Assembly: GCA_905250885.1 (NCBI GenBank)
Contig: CAJNOQ010001623.1
Location: 1-29,855, forward strand
Direction of reading: 5' to 3'
Length of the DNA stretch: 29,855 nucleotides
DNA from: Didymodactylos carnosus
Taxonomy: Eukaryota > Rotifera > Eurotatoria > Philodinida > Philodinidae
The notes beneath the pieces were generated by a model. The model searched no databases. It worked only from the letters and a program-made list of their open reading frames with translations, and had not been told where the DNA came from. Positions 18,976 through 29,311 of this stretch are shown here, piece after piece. How positions within the stretch are numbered: the first letter of the stretch is position 1; each line of letters starts with the position of its first letter. Position numbers and translations under genes: made by a program.

Positions 18976-19163
18976 AAAACGACTCTCCTGTCCGTTCCAC
19001 AAAGAAAAAGAAGACTTGTGACATCCAGGATCCAGGTACCGAAACAAGAAGGGGACCCAGTAATTGAAAACGTTTTGACAGTACCCCTACAGACACTTCA
19101 TACTACTTCCGCAGCTTTAACAATTTCGTCCGTTGGACCATGATTGCCACATAAATAAATAAA
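18976..19163 (+). other. Possible 3' end of a gene or retrocopy with poly(A) signal
   Basis: An ATG-less frame of 55 codons reads KTTLLSVPQRKRRLVTSRIQ, then PVIENVLTVPLQTLHTTSAA, and stops at 19141-19143. ATAAATAAATAAAG follows 8 bp later with overlapping AATAAA signals. Low-complexity chance coding cannot be excluded, and no upstream exon was identified. Confidence 0.3.
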
Positions 19164-19556
19164 GCAACAATTAATATACAGGTGAACCAAGGAGTAGCAC
19201 TTGAACCGCCTTAAAACTTTTGAATCTTAAAAGCTTGTTTTTGGTAGTCAAATCAGCTGTTAACCCTCTCCATAATCATTGCTGATTAGAATCAAAGTAA
19301 TCACCATTCACCTTTTTCCCTCTTGAAGAGAATAGTCTTGGACACTAAAGACAATACTCCGAAAGTGACCACGATACTTTTCTAAAGTAACTTATCCATT
19401 CTCATCCGCCGGTCATAATTTCTTCAGCGAATTACTGATCATTGCAAAGGTCACTCTCACTTTCCAATAAATCCTATTTCACAAAATTATCCTCCTCTCA
19501 TACTCTTGAAAGTAATAGTCGTTTCCGGCGTAAAAGTATGGCTGTTGGTTCTGATG
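19164..19556. other. No recognisable feature
   Basis: No repeats or motif-bearing frames were seen between the possible gene tail at 19163 and the minus-strand fragment ending at 19557. Confidence 0.4.
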
Positions 19557-19900
19557 CTATTTAGATCTGTAATAAAAAATAGGCGAAAAGAGTAATTGTA
19601 AACCTGAGCTTTCAGTTTCCTTTTGGATGAACGCTAGCTTGGTTTCATCGGCATGTAATTTTATTCGTTGATCAAACCAGTGATAAAGTGGTGTTTGTGG
19701 GATACACGAGTAATGTGTAATGAGTTGAAATATTCCTTGAGTCGGCGAAGGAGACTCCCCATTGTTATCATCATCGAGAGTGACCGCTGAATAATCGATT
19801 AGATTCAGCATGGAATCGAAACCATTTGGACAGTGAATCGTTGAACATAACAACCAACGAACCACCGCAAGAGACCAATATTTTTAACACAACAAAAGGG
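19557..19900 (-). pseudogene. Minus-strand coding fragment, ~102 codons, unknown
   Basis: The frame runs from upstream of its ATG at 19865 (YWSLAVVRWLLCSTIHC is open before the Met) to a stop at 19557. It has a coding look: FDSMLNLIDYSAVTLDDDN, GIFQLITHYSCIPQTPLYHW and FDQRIKLHADETKLAFIQKE. Possibly a distant upstream exon of the minus-strand gene remnants at 16.1-18.7 kb. Its 5' side is cut by the foldback element that begins at 19908. Family not recognised. Confidence 0.4.
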
Positions 19901-19907
19901 ATGATAT

Positions 19908-21057
19908 GTAAGGTGCCGGAAATTCAAAAGGTTAGTGATAAAATGAATCTGGTCGAATTATACATGGTTGGATAGAGTACGTCGAGCTGATCAAGAATAT
20001 CACCTTTAAAGATTTTTGACGTCAACTGTACAGCAGAAAACTTGTAAAAACAGAAAAACGCGAAAAACCGACTGTTTCTGAGAAACCGCATGGTTTCCCC
20101 ACTTTGCTGACCTCGAACAATTTTCTGCTTATTTTATTTGGTTCAGCATCAAATGCTGAGTAGATCAGAGTGACTTTGAAAAAATTTCAAATCATCCCTA
20201 CCACTGACGGCGGACCTCAGACTCCGATTGACACCTCAATCTGGCAAATGTATCTCCTCCCTGGTGGAATTCTGCCCGTAATTCTCTACTTTCTCCATCA
20301 GAACTCATTCTGTATGCAATAAAAATATCATATTCGGAGCTAGCATCGAAAACTGAGTCGAATGATATACTTTTTAACCCTATCTGACCACCTTTGTTCT
20401 TTTCGAATTTTCACGCGGAAGAATTAGTGACATTTTCACCAAAACATGAAAATCAACGAAAAACTTCGAAACACATATCATTCGATTCGGTTTTCGATGC
20501 TAACTCCGAATATGATATTTTTATTGCATACAAAATGAGTTCTGATGGAGAAAGTAGAGAATTACGGGCAGAATTCCACTTTTTTCGCTTCTGATTCAGA
20601 AAAAATGTACTTTCTCAGGAATGAAACAAATTTTTGAAAAAAGGCGAGCGTAACTTTGTAGCCCGAATGGTATATAATAGTATGGGTTTACTGTTGAAAC
20701 CAGGGAGGAGATACATTTGCCAGATTGAGGTGTCAATCGGAGTCTGAGGTCCGCCGTCAGTGGTAGGGATGATTTGAAATTTTTTCAAAGTCACTCTGAT
20801 CTACTCAGCATTTGATGCTGAATCCAAATAAAATAAGCAGAAAATTGTTCGAGGTCAGCAAAGTGGGGAAACCATGCGGTTTCTCAGAAACAGTCGGTTT
20901 TTCGCGTTTTTCTGTTTTTACAAGTTTTCTGCTGTACAGTTGACGTCAAAAATCTTTAAAGGTGATATTCTTGATCAGCTCGACGTACTCTATCCAACCA
21001 TGTATAATTCGACCAGATTCATTTTATCACTAACCTTTTGAATTTCCGGGACCTTAC
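19908..21057. mobile_element. 1.15-kb double foldback bounded by TA
   Basis: Outer arms 19908-20264 and 20700-21057 are ~357-bp inverted copies with few differences (TAAGGTGCCGGAAATTC / GAATTTCCGGGACCTTA). Inside, a second inverted repeat (20265-20368 and 20475-20578) starts TGGAATTCTGCCCGTAATTC. The ends are TA|AGGT...ACCT|TA, consistent with a Tc1/mariner-style TA insertion. A 120-bp spacer (20579-20699) lies on one side of the inner repeat only. The frame at 20394-20594 is a by-product of the inner arm. No transposase is encoded. Confidence 0.85.
20265..20578. repeat. Inner inverted repeat nested in the double foldback
   Basis: Two 104-bp arms, beginning TGGAATTCTGCCC and ending GGGCAGAATTCCA, with AATATCATATTCGGAGC / AACTCCGAATATGATAT near their inner side and a ~106-bp loop. 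The arms abut the left outer arm directly but not the right one, so the inner repeat may be a separate element inserted into an older foldback. Confidence 0.75.
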
Positions 21058-21061
21058 GTGA

Positions 21062-21286
21062 ACATCGTCGTTTTGGACCGTTGATAATTTAGACAATGTT
21101 TCTACACGAACATCGTCGTACATTGTCGGTCTGAATAAACTATCAAAATATCAATTGTTCGATAATCAGGACAATGGTGATCATGCGAATATCAGTCAAA
21201 TGACTGATATTCTAAATCTGGTAAGTCGTGAGATTATTTGGTCAGAAGGACTTTCATCTATTATATCCGAACAGAATGAAAGATAA
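21062..21286 (+). other. Open coding-like stretch without start, 74 codons
   Basis: Directly beyond the foldback a frame reads TSSFWTVDNLDNVSTR, then LNKLSKYQLFDNQDNG, MTDILNLVSREIIWSEGLSS and IISEQNER to a stop (21284-21286). It lacks a good ATG, so it could be an exon or a remnant cut by the transposon. It is rich in Ser/Asn/Asp, which weakens the case in AT-rich DNA. No family recognised. Confidence 0.3.
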
Positions 21287-21770
21287 GTCTGTTCGAGTTG
21301 ATTACGGATAGATGCTAGAAGTTTGTTTTTACACTAAGAAAAAGCTTTGTCTGTCCTAAAGACAAGCGAGATGATAAATATGAATGCATTCCAAAAATAG
21401 ATAATAATCAATATACATTAGATCGGTCTCTTCATGTTCATAACCGACAGTGAATCTTAGTAATTTTTTTGATCGGATACATCGAATTTCTCACAATAAA
21501 GTAACGATGAAATGTTCCTATATGTACTAATTCATTTTTGGAATAAGACTTTTCTTGTTCAATAGGACCCATTGAGACTAGAAAAACCTCAAGAGTATTC
21601 GTGGCTGTAGGCCTGTCTCCTCATGTTATGGGCAATTTACTGAATTTTCGATCCGCTCCTGTAGACTTCGAAAATATTCGAACTTCAATACTTCGACTTG
21701 AAGTTTAAAATAATAGTGTTTTTACTTTCACCTTCCGATTCATCAATAATCAATTTGTAACGACCGTACA

Positions 21771-22623
21771 TAGGGATGCACTGAGACGGAGCCCAAACTT
21801 TAATCTTGAGTAGTCTCGAGTCTCGAAAGTCTCAATATAAAAGTGCCGGTATCGAAACTTTCTGAAACTTTTTGAGCCTCGAGCGTCTCGAGACTATGTT
21901 TTTTGTTCTGTATAGAAGATTTCTCTGGTGAATATGTAATGGACGTAATGTCAAAAAAGATTTTTTTGGAGTAGATGTTTTGTATAGTAACTTTTTTGAT
22001 AGTTTTAATCACTAAAAGTGAAGACTTTATGTAGCGTATATAGTTAGCCAACTAAGCGTTACTTATTTTAATTTTCCCAGAATAATTTAGTTAAAATGAA
22101 ATGAAAGAGCATATCACTATCGTCGTAATTATTCGGACTAGTATAGAATTGTTGAACATTTTACAGTAAGTAAAAAATCCAGGTTTGATATTGTATAGTA
22201 AATGCATTCGCTTTCCTGAAATATCGATTTTGTAGAGAGGATAATATCTTTAAGAATTTTTTATAAAAGTTTCTAAAAGCTATTGCCTGATTTTCCATAA
22301 TATCGACCCACTTTCTGAAAAGTTAACAATTTTCTGCAGATTCAACGATTTTCTATTAAATGGCATCTTCTTTTCTTCAATTCAAAAACACTATTTCTTG
22401 TAAGAAAAAAAAACAAATTGATCCGTTTTGTCCCTTGCTTTCTCGGGGAGAGAAGTCGGCATACCTAGGAACTTGGGGCAACAGATGCCTTATGTTCTTT
22501 TCTGAAAAGTCAGACCTTACGGAGTTAGCTTCAGCGCATTCAGCTTTAATCCAGTTCGTGAGACTCGAGACCTTCGAGAATCGCGATAACAGCACCGAGA
22601 CTTCTCGTCTCGGTGCATGCCTA
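21771..22623. mobile_element. Non-autonomous hAT transposon with perfect 8-bp TSD
   Basis: The ends are TAGGGATGCACTGAGACG and CGTCTCGGTGCATGCCTA, the widespread hAT terminus. ACCGTACA precedes (21763-21770) and follows (22624-22631) exactly. Subterminal TCTCGAGTCTCGAAAG-type motifs occur at both ends in inverted orientation and probably serve as transposase binding sites. The 853 bp contain no transposase; frames at 21800-22051 and 22360-22652 lack DDE or zinc-finger motifs. Possibly an internally deleted copy. Confidence 0.92.
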
Positions 22624-23088
22624 ACCGTACAGACGACGGCGTAACGAGTCAAGCTTCATCGATTCGCGTAGAATGGCTGTCACATTACGCTGAACACCTT
22701 CGCGTTGTTTCTTTGGCAGTAATCGAAAATCGTGACATTTTTCTTGTAAGTTACAGCTTAGGTTAAGTCACACACAGCTCAAAGATTTCGGTTAATTTTT
22801 CAAATTGATCAGCTATTAATCCTATATTCTGAAAGTAGAACGTTTGAGCTACATCACCAATGCTTATTTTTTTTTACGACTTTTGCAGAAATGTGCGTTT
22901 TTTGGGCACACTAACGCAACACCCGAGAATTCATGATTCTTAAATGCGTTTTCTTGCGCTATATTTTTCCCTGCAAAAATAAACAAAAGCGTCATAGTCT
23001 TTCGTCTTTTATTGCAGAATCTTTTTTTATGTTATTTTTTTATGTAAAAAGTTCTGCAGATTCATTCTAGGACTTGGTCCAAAGCTGA
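22624..23088. other. No recognisable feature; possible upstream part of the transposase gene
   Basis: AT-rich with T-runs. TTCTGCAGATTCATTCTAGG (23051) echoes TTCCGCAGATTCATTCTTG (23215). No terminal inverted repeat of the transposase element was found. Confidence 0.35.
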
Positions 23089-25035
23089 ACTGAACATTGT
23101 TCGATAGAGCACATCGAGACGCATCCAGTCGTGTCCTCTGATGACCTTCATCTCAAGAGAAAGACTACAAAGTTTTCCAAAGATCCTTTATCTCTGTGCT
23201 ATTCAGGAATAAAAGTTCCGCAGATTCATTCTTGTGCTCTTTTGAAAGGTGAAAATTTTACTGCCTGTCCAACGGTCGACGTCATTAAACAAGCTGCTGC
23301 TCACTACAGAATGCAGTTTATGATGGATAAAGATACGTTCAAAGAAATGCGTGTCGTGACTCATTTTTTTCGAGAAACGGATACAAAGTCAGCTATAATT
23401 ACAGGTAATTGATCAGGCTTACTAGCTTTATACTAGTGGTATGAGCAGCTTAACTGTAAGATCAGTTGTGTATCAACTTCCAACCGTTTGCTGTTCTACG
23501 ACTCTTTGACTCCTCTGTGGATTTGTTAAGACAATTTTATTCAATGTTGTTTGGTTTTGCTCATAATACATTGCTACCCTCAACGAAATAGATCCTAAAC
23601 ACGTTCACTTAATTTATTTTAAAAGAGATTTTTACTATGTGTGTTTAGGTTATGTCCAAACGACTGGCGGACAACCATTTACCCTCCATTTTTTTACGGA
23701 ATCTCAAATTACTCGTTATATTTCGTTCATTCAGTCACAAAAATATTCTCATATACATATGGATGCCACTGGTTCCCTTGTTCGAAAGTTCACCGGTCAA
23801 AAACGTTCTTTATTGTATTGTATTGTTTTTAAAGATGTTGACGATCTATCTCAAATTATACCTCTCGCGTCGGCTATTTTATGTGACCACAGTGTACCGT
23901 CTATCGCCTATTTTCTTAACATCGTTAGAAAGAGTATTGTTACAATTGCGGACAAATTTATTCGTCCATCGTTTATTGTTATTGATTTTTCGCCAGCTAT
24001 CTTGAATGCACTATTGCAAACATTCAACAACGAAGGAATCAATCTACATTTAAAACGATGTTGGAATGTTTTGCTAAAGACCTATTCATCAGAGGAACTA
24101 TTTGCCGTAACATATATACGATTTTGTTGCGCTCATGTTATGAAAGCATTCTCACGTAGTTTAAAAGCAGCAGAAGTTAAAAAGGACACAAGAAAACAGA
24201 TCATGCACCTCTTCGCATTTATTTTATTGTCCATGACACTCGATCAAGCTATGCAACTACTGAATGCTGTGATACGGATTTTCGATGATCCATATATTGT
24301 TAGATAGCAGCACGAAATATAATACTATCACAAATCCGCTTTTCTCAAGAAGTGTAGTTCGAACTATGTACAAATGGTTTGCCTGTTTGCCGTTATGGTC
24401 TAGTTTGATGTTAGACTTCGACGAGAGGCACGTATACTATTATTTCACTTATCCTACACATACTGTTCTGCTATTTAATAGCCCCCTCTACTTTAATAAG
24501 TGAGCATTTTCTCTAGGGCTAAAGAATCTCTTAAATCATCAGGTATTTTTTGCTCTAAATTTCTATTCACTTATGTACGTATTCACTTATTTCTGGGATC
24601 TGAACCTCGCCCTTCTTATATTATAGATATTCATCAGACAAATCAATACCCTCGTGCGTCAGCAAAATTAGCCCTGGCCAATTATCAAATGCAATTGTTG
24701 AATCTTATTTTGGTATAGTAAAAGAATGTATTTTGCGAGATACAAGTCGTCTTCGGCCAGCACAGCTAGTTCTTAAGTTATACCATAGTACACAATCTCG
24801 CTTAACAGCTGCTGAGTACAGTGTTACACAAAGTGCCAGAAGACGTAAACGATGAAAGAAAGATGTTAAAGTAGAAGAGAAGTGGAGCAAAAAAGGTAAC
24901 AAATCCGGTCGCAGAAGCGCCTATTTTATCAAAAAAATCAAGTCGATCACAGCTACAGCAAAGAAGAAGGAAAAAGAGTATGTTGGAGCCAATACTTTTT
25001 CATTATCATATGTACATGTCCTTGGATCATTTTAG
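23089..25035 (+). pseudogene. Degenerate DDE transposase gene (MULE-like), one intron
   Basis: Exon 1 (23089-23404: SSDDLHLKRKTTKFSKDPL, FTACPTVDVIKQAAAHYRMQ) joins exon 2 at 23649 through a canonical phase-1 intron. Exon 2 carries the first two acidic positions: D at 23762 (IHMDATGSLVRK) and D at 23984 (FIVIDFSPAILNALL). CCAHVMKAF follows near 24125. After a frame change near 24295, ACLPLWSSLML is in another frame, and NAIVESYFGIVKECIL holds a Glu at 24700, a plausible third catalytic residue. A basic tail (RRRKR, stop, then KKGNKSGRRSAY) ends at 25035. The order D, D, C/H, E and the DATG/DFS context recall a MULE-like DDE family common as 'uncharacterised' invertebrate proteins; the exact superfamily is uncertain. 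Frameshifts after 24295 and a stop at about 24854 make it inactive. No ATG is near the start, so an upstream exon is missing or lost. Confidence 0.7.
23405..23648 (+). other. Intron of the transposase-like gene, 244 bp
   Basis: GTAATT follows ATTACAG, and GTGTTTAG precedes GTTATGTCC. Splicing restores a split Gly codon (IIT-G-YVQTTGG) and joins two frames that are otherwise unrelated. Confidence 0.65.
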
Positions 25036-25585
25036 AGAGAAAAAAGTTAACTCTCAAAGTAGCAGAATGGATGCAAATTATGATCTTGGCAATGAGCAAC
25101 TAAGATCGGTACTTCGTTAAAGTTCTTTGTACAAAGATTAAAATGCGCTTTATTGTCCAAGAATTGTCCATCTTACCAAATATTATCTCTGACTAAAGCA
25201 GAGCCCTGCAGGTTGCGACTTTTTGGCAACCTGAAAGACACTACATGATTTTCAGTCTTTTTGTCAGACGACTATTGGAAGCAGAGAGAAAAAGCACAAT
25301 AACAAATTTTACATCCTCAACTGTGTGAGATGATACAAGAGATACATAATAAATCCTTGTTTACCCATTCATTGAAATTTAAAGAATTCCGTTACAATGA
25401 AAAACGGACTTGCATCTATTCCGAATTTAGTGTTAAATGCGAATATAAGACGTGATACGTTAAAAGCTACTTACATTTAAATCTTAGTCTCATATTTTGT
25501 GACTAACGATCAAAGTGATTAATTTTGTATTAAAGCGTTCAACTGGTGCAAAACCAGTAAGCCATGAAGTTTCGTGAGGAGGTGA
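25036..25585. other. No recognisable feature
   Basis: AT-rich sequence 3' of the transposase remnant; no terminal inverted repeat, poly(A)-like end or coding frame was recognised. Confidence 0.4.
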
Positions 25586-25797
25586 TCAGACTCCATAACA
25601 GTCTACATACTTCTGCTGGATCGATTTCAACTCTGTCGCTCTTTTCCTCGGTTTACCTTGGTCTCCTGACACGAAAAAGCTTTCGAGGTTGAGTTTGTGA
25701 AGCAAGAGTACAGCTACGATGGCAGCTGATAGCTTTTCCGATGTGTGGTTGCAGCCATCGGCCAGTTCAAATTTTTGATAGATATCAATCATATCAG
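25586..25797 (-). pseudogene. Minus-strand coding unit, copy 1, unknown domain
   Basis: A 68-codon frame reads IYQKFELADGCNHTSEKLSA, then AIVAVLLLHKLNLESFFVSG and DQGKPRKRATELKSIQQK. A diverged copy lies at 25930-26062 on the same strand, with conservative protein-level differences, so it was probably coding before decay. The shape (a 'DGCxxT' turn, a hydrophobic helix, then a basic helix) distantly recalls C-terminal segments of VIT/vWA proteins; this is a weak guess. Confidence 0.4.
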
Positions 25798-25929
25798 ATT
25801 AATGTATACCTGCTTCTATCCATAATTTTCTAAATCGCGTATTAGACAATTTTCGATAGGCATATAGACGTGTGGTCAGCAAAAAATGCTATAAAAACTT
25901 GTTGCAACCTCGGCGTTTTCACGTTCATC

Positions 25930-26062
25930 TCGTCCTCCCAGCATAATAAGGTTTTCGATAGTGGATTTGTGAAGTAAGAGTATAACTATATGATGGCAGC
26001 TGATAGCCTATCTGGTGTTTCGACGCAACCATCAGTCGGTTCAAATTTTTACGCTAACATTC
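25930..26062 (-). pseudogene. Minus-strand coding unit, copy 2, broken
   Basis: FEPTDGCVETPDRLSAAI, then after a frameshift and stop VILLLHKSTIENLIMLGG and RDERENAEVATSFYSIF. It parallels copy 1 residue by residue (ADGC/TDGC, KLSAAI/RLSAAI, LLLHK/LLLHK, LES/IEN). Tandem duplication of an exon, or two paralogous remnants. Confidence 0.4.
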
Positions 26063-26330
26063 ATATTTTTCGTAGAAACTCAAGCATATTTTATGCCAGC
26101 ACCGCGCAAGTTTGATAAAAACTCGTGACTTCCACGACGCCGATGCTGATCTTTCCATCTGCTAATAGCTTTAAACACAGTGAATGACACGTTCTCTGCT
26201 GTAGTTACTAAGAAATACACTCCACTATGAGTAGTGGTAAAAATCAGACGCTTATAATCATTTTGAATAAGAAAAAACTAAAAAGCGTTCCTGACAGATG
26301 CAAAATCAAAAACAGGCGCTTTTTATCAAA

Positions 26331-26404
26331 AATAAAAAATCCTTTTCAGTTTTTTAACTAGTCTTCTAGAGTCTACAAAAAACTGAAAAGGGTTTTCTAT
26401 TTTC
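26331..26404. repeat. Small hairpin, ~25-bp arms
   Basis: ATCCTTTTCAGTTTTTT pairs with AAAAAACTGAAAAGGGTTTT around a ~20-bp centre containing TCTTCTAGAG. Either a miniature element or a chance hairpin; no flanking duplication was seen. Confidence 0.5.
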
Positions 26405-29006
26405 GGTTAAAACTACAAGGCACGTGAACTCTGTCCAACCGGATCGAAAAAAGCCTATTGGATCATAAGAACAAAGGTCACACTCTGTGACCAAAATGCT
26501 TTTTCAAAGTTTATTTTATTCTTGAATATTAACACATGCAAATAAAACTGTATCACTGAGTATCCATATTGCCTATGGATCATAAGAATGATGCCAGATT
26601 TGAAATGATAGACGAATGCCGTAAATACTATAAAGACAATGGAAGAAAACTGAAAAAACTTTTAGCTGGTATTTTAGACTCAACAAAAAACTCGTAGTGG
26701 CGGTTAAAAATAGCTAATTTTATTGAACCTTTTCGTTCTTTCAAGTGAGACGTTGCTTACAAAAAAAAGTCAGGACAAGATCAGAGTCACAAAAAACGAA
26801 AAACTACATATATAGCTATTTCTCAGTATAGTTTTGCTTTGTTTTCATACCGCGTCGCTTCTCGCACTGTGGACTATATCATAACAGGCTTTTCTCAGCA
26901 TTTTTGTTAGAATTTGTTTGTGTGTATCTGGAAGTCACTTATGATACTGAACAGCTTTTCTTGCCTAATTAATTCACGAAAACAGATTTTGTAGATGGCT
27001 ACACTTCGATACAGCTCTGTCCACAATGGATCATAAATTGCACAGTTAACAAAAGATGGTTCATTAAACATTGATTTGGAAAGACAGTAATTCCTGCTAG
27101 TTAAGAGAGAAATTCTTGTGGGGTGCAAAAAATTGTCGTGCAGTTTTAATTACTAGTATTGGTTAGCAGAGAAATTCCGGTCAGATAGAATTTCAACTAG
27201 TTTTATCTTGACACATGAGACTTAGACATTTGCTGTTCGACAGAGTTCCGTTTTGCTAACTGGAACTTGCATATTTTATACTATTTGTGAACAAACAATA
27301 GTCTTTAAGCTTTCTCTTTTCCGCTTTAAGTTCTATTCCACTATCAACATGATCATCTCCCTCCTCTTATTCAGTTCTGTTGTTGTGTACAGGATTTCTT
27401 TAATTTCCACTTTCCTTAAAGTGCCTGTACGTCCTTCTTACCTTGTAAAATCTAATTTAATTCCATAGACAAAATAATTTTACATTATTCAATAGAGATA
27501 TTTATACAATTTCTTCTTTTTGTTTTTCTTGTTTCCATCTTGACAACCACTTCTTTTACTGTTGCATCAAGGACAAGAAAAACACTTCATCATTGTTACC
27601 TAGACTTTTCGTCAACAAGAATTATATTTTAAACATATATCATTATTCAATCAATGTTTTCGAAGAAAACTTTAAACTTTAAACTTTAATATCACTTTCA
27701 GATCATGTTGTGAGAATTACACAACTGAAAACTACGCTTTGATGTCCGAACGACTCATGATAAGGTGACGTTTTCGAATGTTCCTGCATATTTTTGCTCA
27801 GAACGACGAAACCAATCTTCTTGGTTCAAGTACTGTTTGGAAGAAGAAACCATGTCATTAAAGTTACGTGAAAGTTTTCGGTTGCTGATCTTTCTGATAA
27901 ATTTGTTAAAAAAATGGATTTTGACAAAACTGATTCTTTAGACATGATCAACCTTATTAGTTTTGTTCGTTTTAGCTTTCTCATATCCTCTTTCACTTTG
28001 CGTAAGAACTTTTGTTACAGAATAAGTTTAAGCTCTTACTACAGAATGCACTTCTACTGTTGGTATTAGTTTGGGAAACAGAAAAGGTAGTAAAATAAAT
28101 TATGTGTGCAACACAGTAGTATAACAAAGTTGATGATCGACACGTCCATCTTGATTATAACTGTGACACGAAAAGTGATCCAAAAGAATATCGAAACATG
28201 ACTCGCTCAACTTTATGAGAGAAAAATAAAATGAGAGAGTTATCTCAAATTGTTTTTTTGAATTACCTCTGTCGCGATTTACAAGATTGCTCTGCTATCT
28301 TGAGCGCTAAAACTCACGAACTGGTTTTAAATTAAACAGAAAATTCAATTCGATGGTAGCACAAGGTTCAAGATTTTCATGTCAGTGTTTGAGTTAAAAT
28401 GTTTTTCGGTGAATCTAAACTTTTACAATTCGTCTGTAGTTTTCATGTTATTAATTGGGTTTTCTTTTTTAATTTTGTTAGTTTCTTTGATTAAAAGAGA
28501 CGTATTTTGAAGCTTAGTAAGCTTATGTATTTAGATTGAAAAATTGCCAAATATTAATAAAACTACATGAGTATAACTTATATTATTAGTAGCTCCACGA
28601 ATAGCTGAAGTTAAAAAACGAATGATTATACTTAAAAATTCACTTAAAGACATAGATAAAGCCATACATATCATATTCTATAGTTACCCAACCCTAAATA
28701 CGAAAAATCCCTAATATTTGCTTTGTAAAACGTAATACTAACAGAACTCGAACTAAATATTAAATAATCTCTTTAAATATGTTCAAGGTTCATTCTGTAA
28801 ATTTTTTCATAAAACCTCTAATTACTGTCATATTAGAAATAAGACTATGAAGTTAATACTAATTAACCTGAGAATATTAATACTACCTGGATGAATCTGT
28901 ACCTTGAAAAGGCATATTCATCATATTATTACTAATTAGTATTAACCTCATACTTCTACTATCCATCCCAAAATACAAGACCCGTGGGCATTTTTTGAAT
29001 AACTTT
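26405..29006. other. 2.6 kb without recognisable genes
   Basis: The sequence becomes progressively AT-richer. Frames at 26907-27128 (minus) and 27253-27468 show no motifs. I see a short tandem of AAACTTT (three copies, 27667-27688) and a hairpin at 28845-28954. No transposon ends were recognised. Confidence 0.45.
28845..28954. repeat. Imperfect hairpin, GTTAATACTAATTA arms
   Basis: ATGAAGTTAATACTAATTA near 28847 pairs with TAATTAGTATTAACCTCAT near 28933-28951. The AT-rich centre contains GAATATTAATACTACC. Confidence 0.5.
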
Positions 29007-29155
29007 TGATAGGAATGAGACAGAGACCTGCGATTTTCCCTGTTCAATAGCCAAGACTTGAGCAGAACCTTTCACAAGCAGACGCAACTTTTGAAAAAAT
29101 TTCAGAGATCGGGTTTTCAGAGGATCTTTGGAAAACCAGCTCCGTTCTCAGAAAA
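29007..29155 (+). repeat. Diverged dispersed repeat, partner at 2800-2941
   Basis: Shares ordered landmarks with 2800-2941: ACAGAGACCTGCGATTTTC, a TTTGAAAAAATTTCA run, and AGAGGATCTTTGGAAAACCA. Both copies are in the same orientation. Confidence 0.35.
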
Positions 29156-29311
29156 CTAACATACAATGTTAGTAATTTTGTTGCATGCGTAGATAGATGG
29201 GACGTTACTCTATAAAATTATGCAAGTCTCGGCTCTCCAGCTATCGTCGTTCGGACAGAGCTCGCTTTCCCCGAGCACGTGTCTATATCCGAGCAGACAT
29301 CTCTGGGAATC

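Noticed and set aside
22360..22652. Overlapping 94- and 91-codon frames on opposite strands
   Set aside because: They lie inside the right end of the hAT-type element, and neither has transposase motifs.
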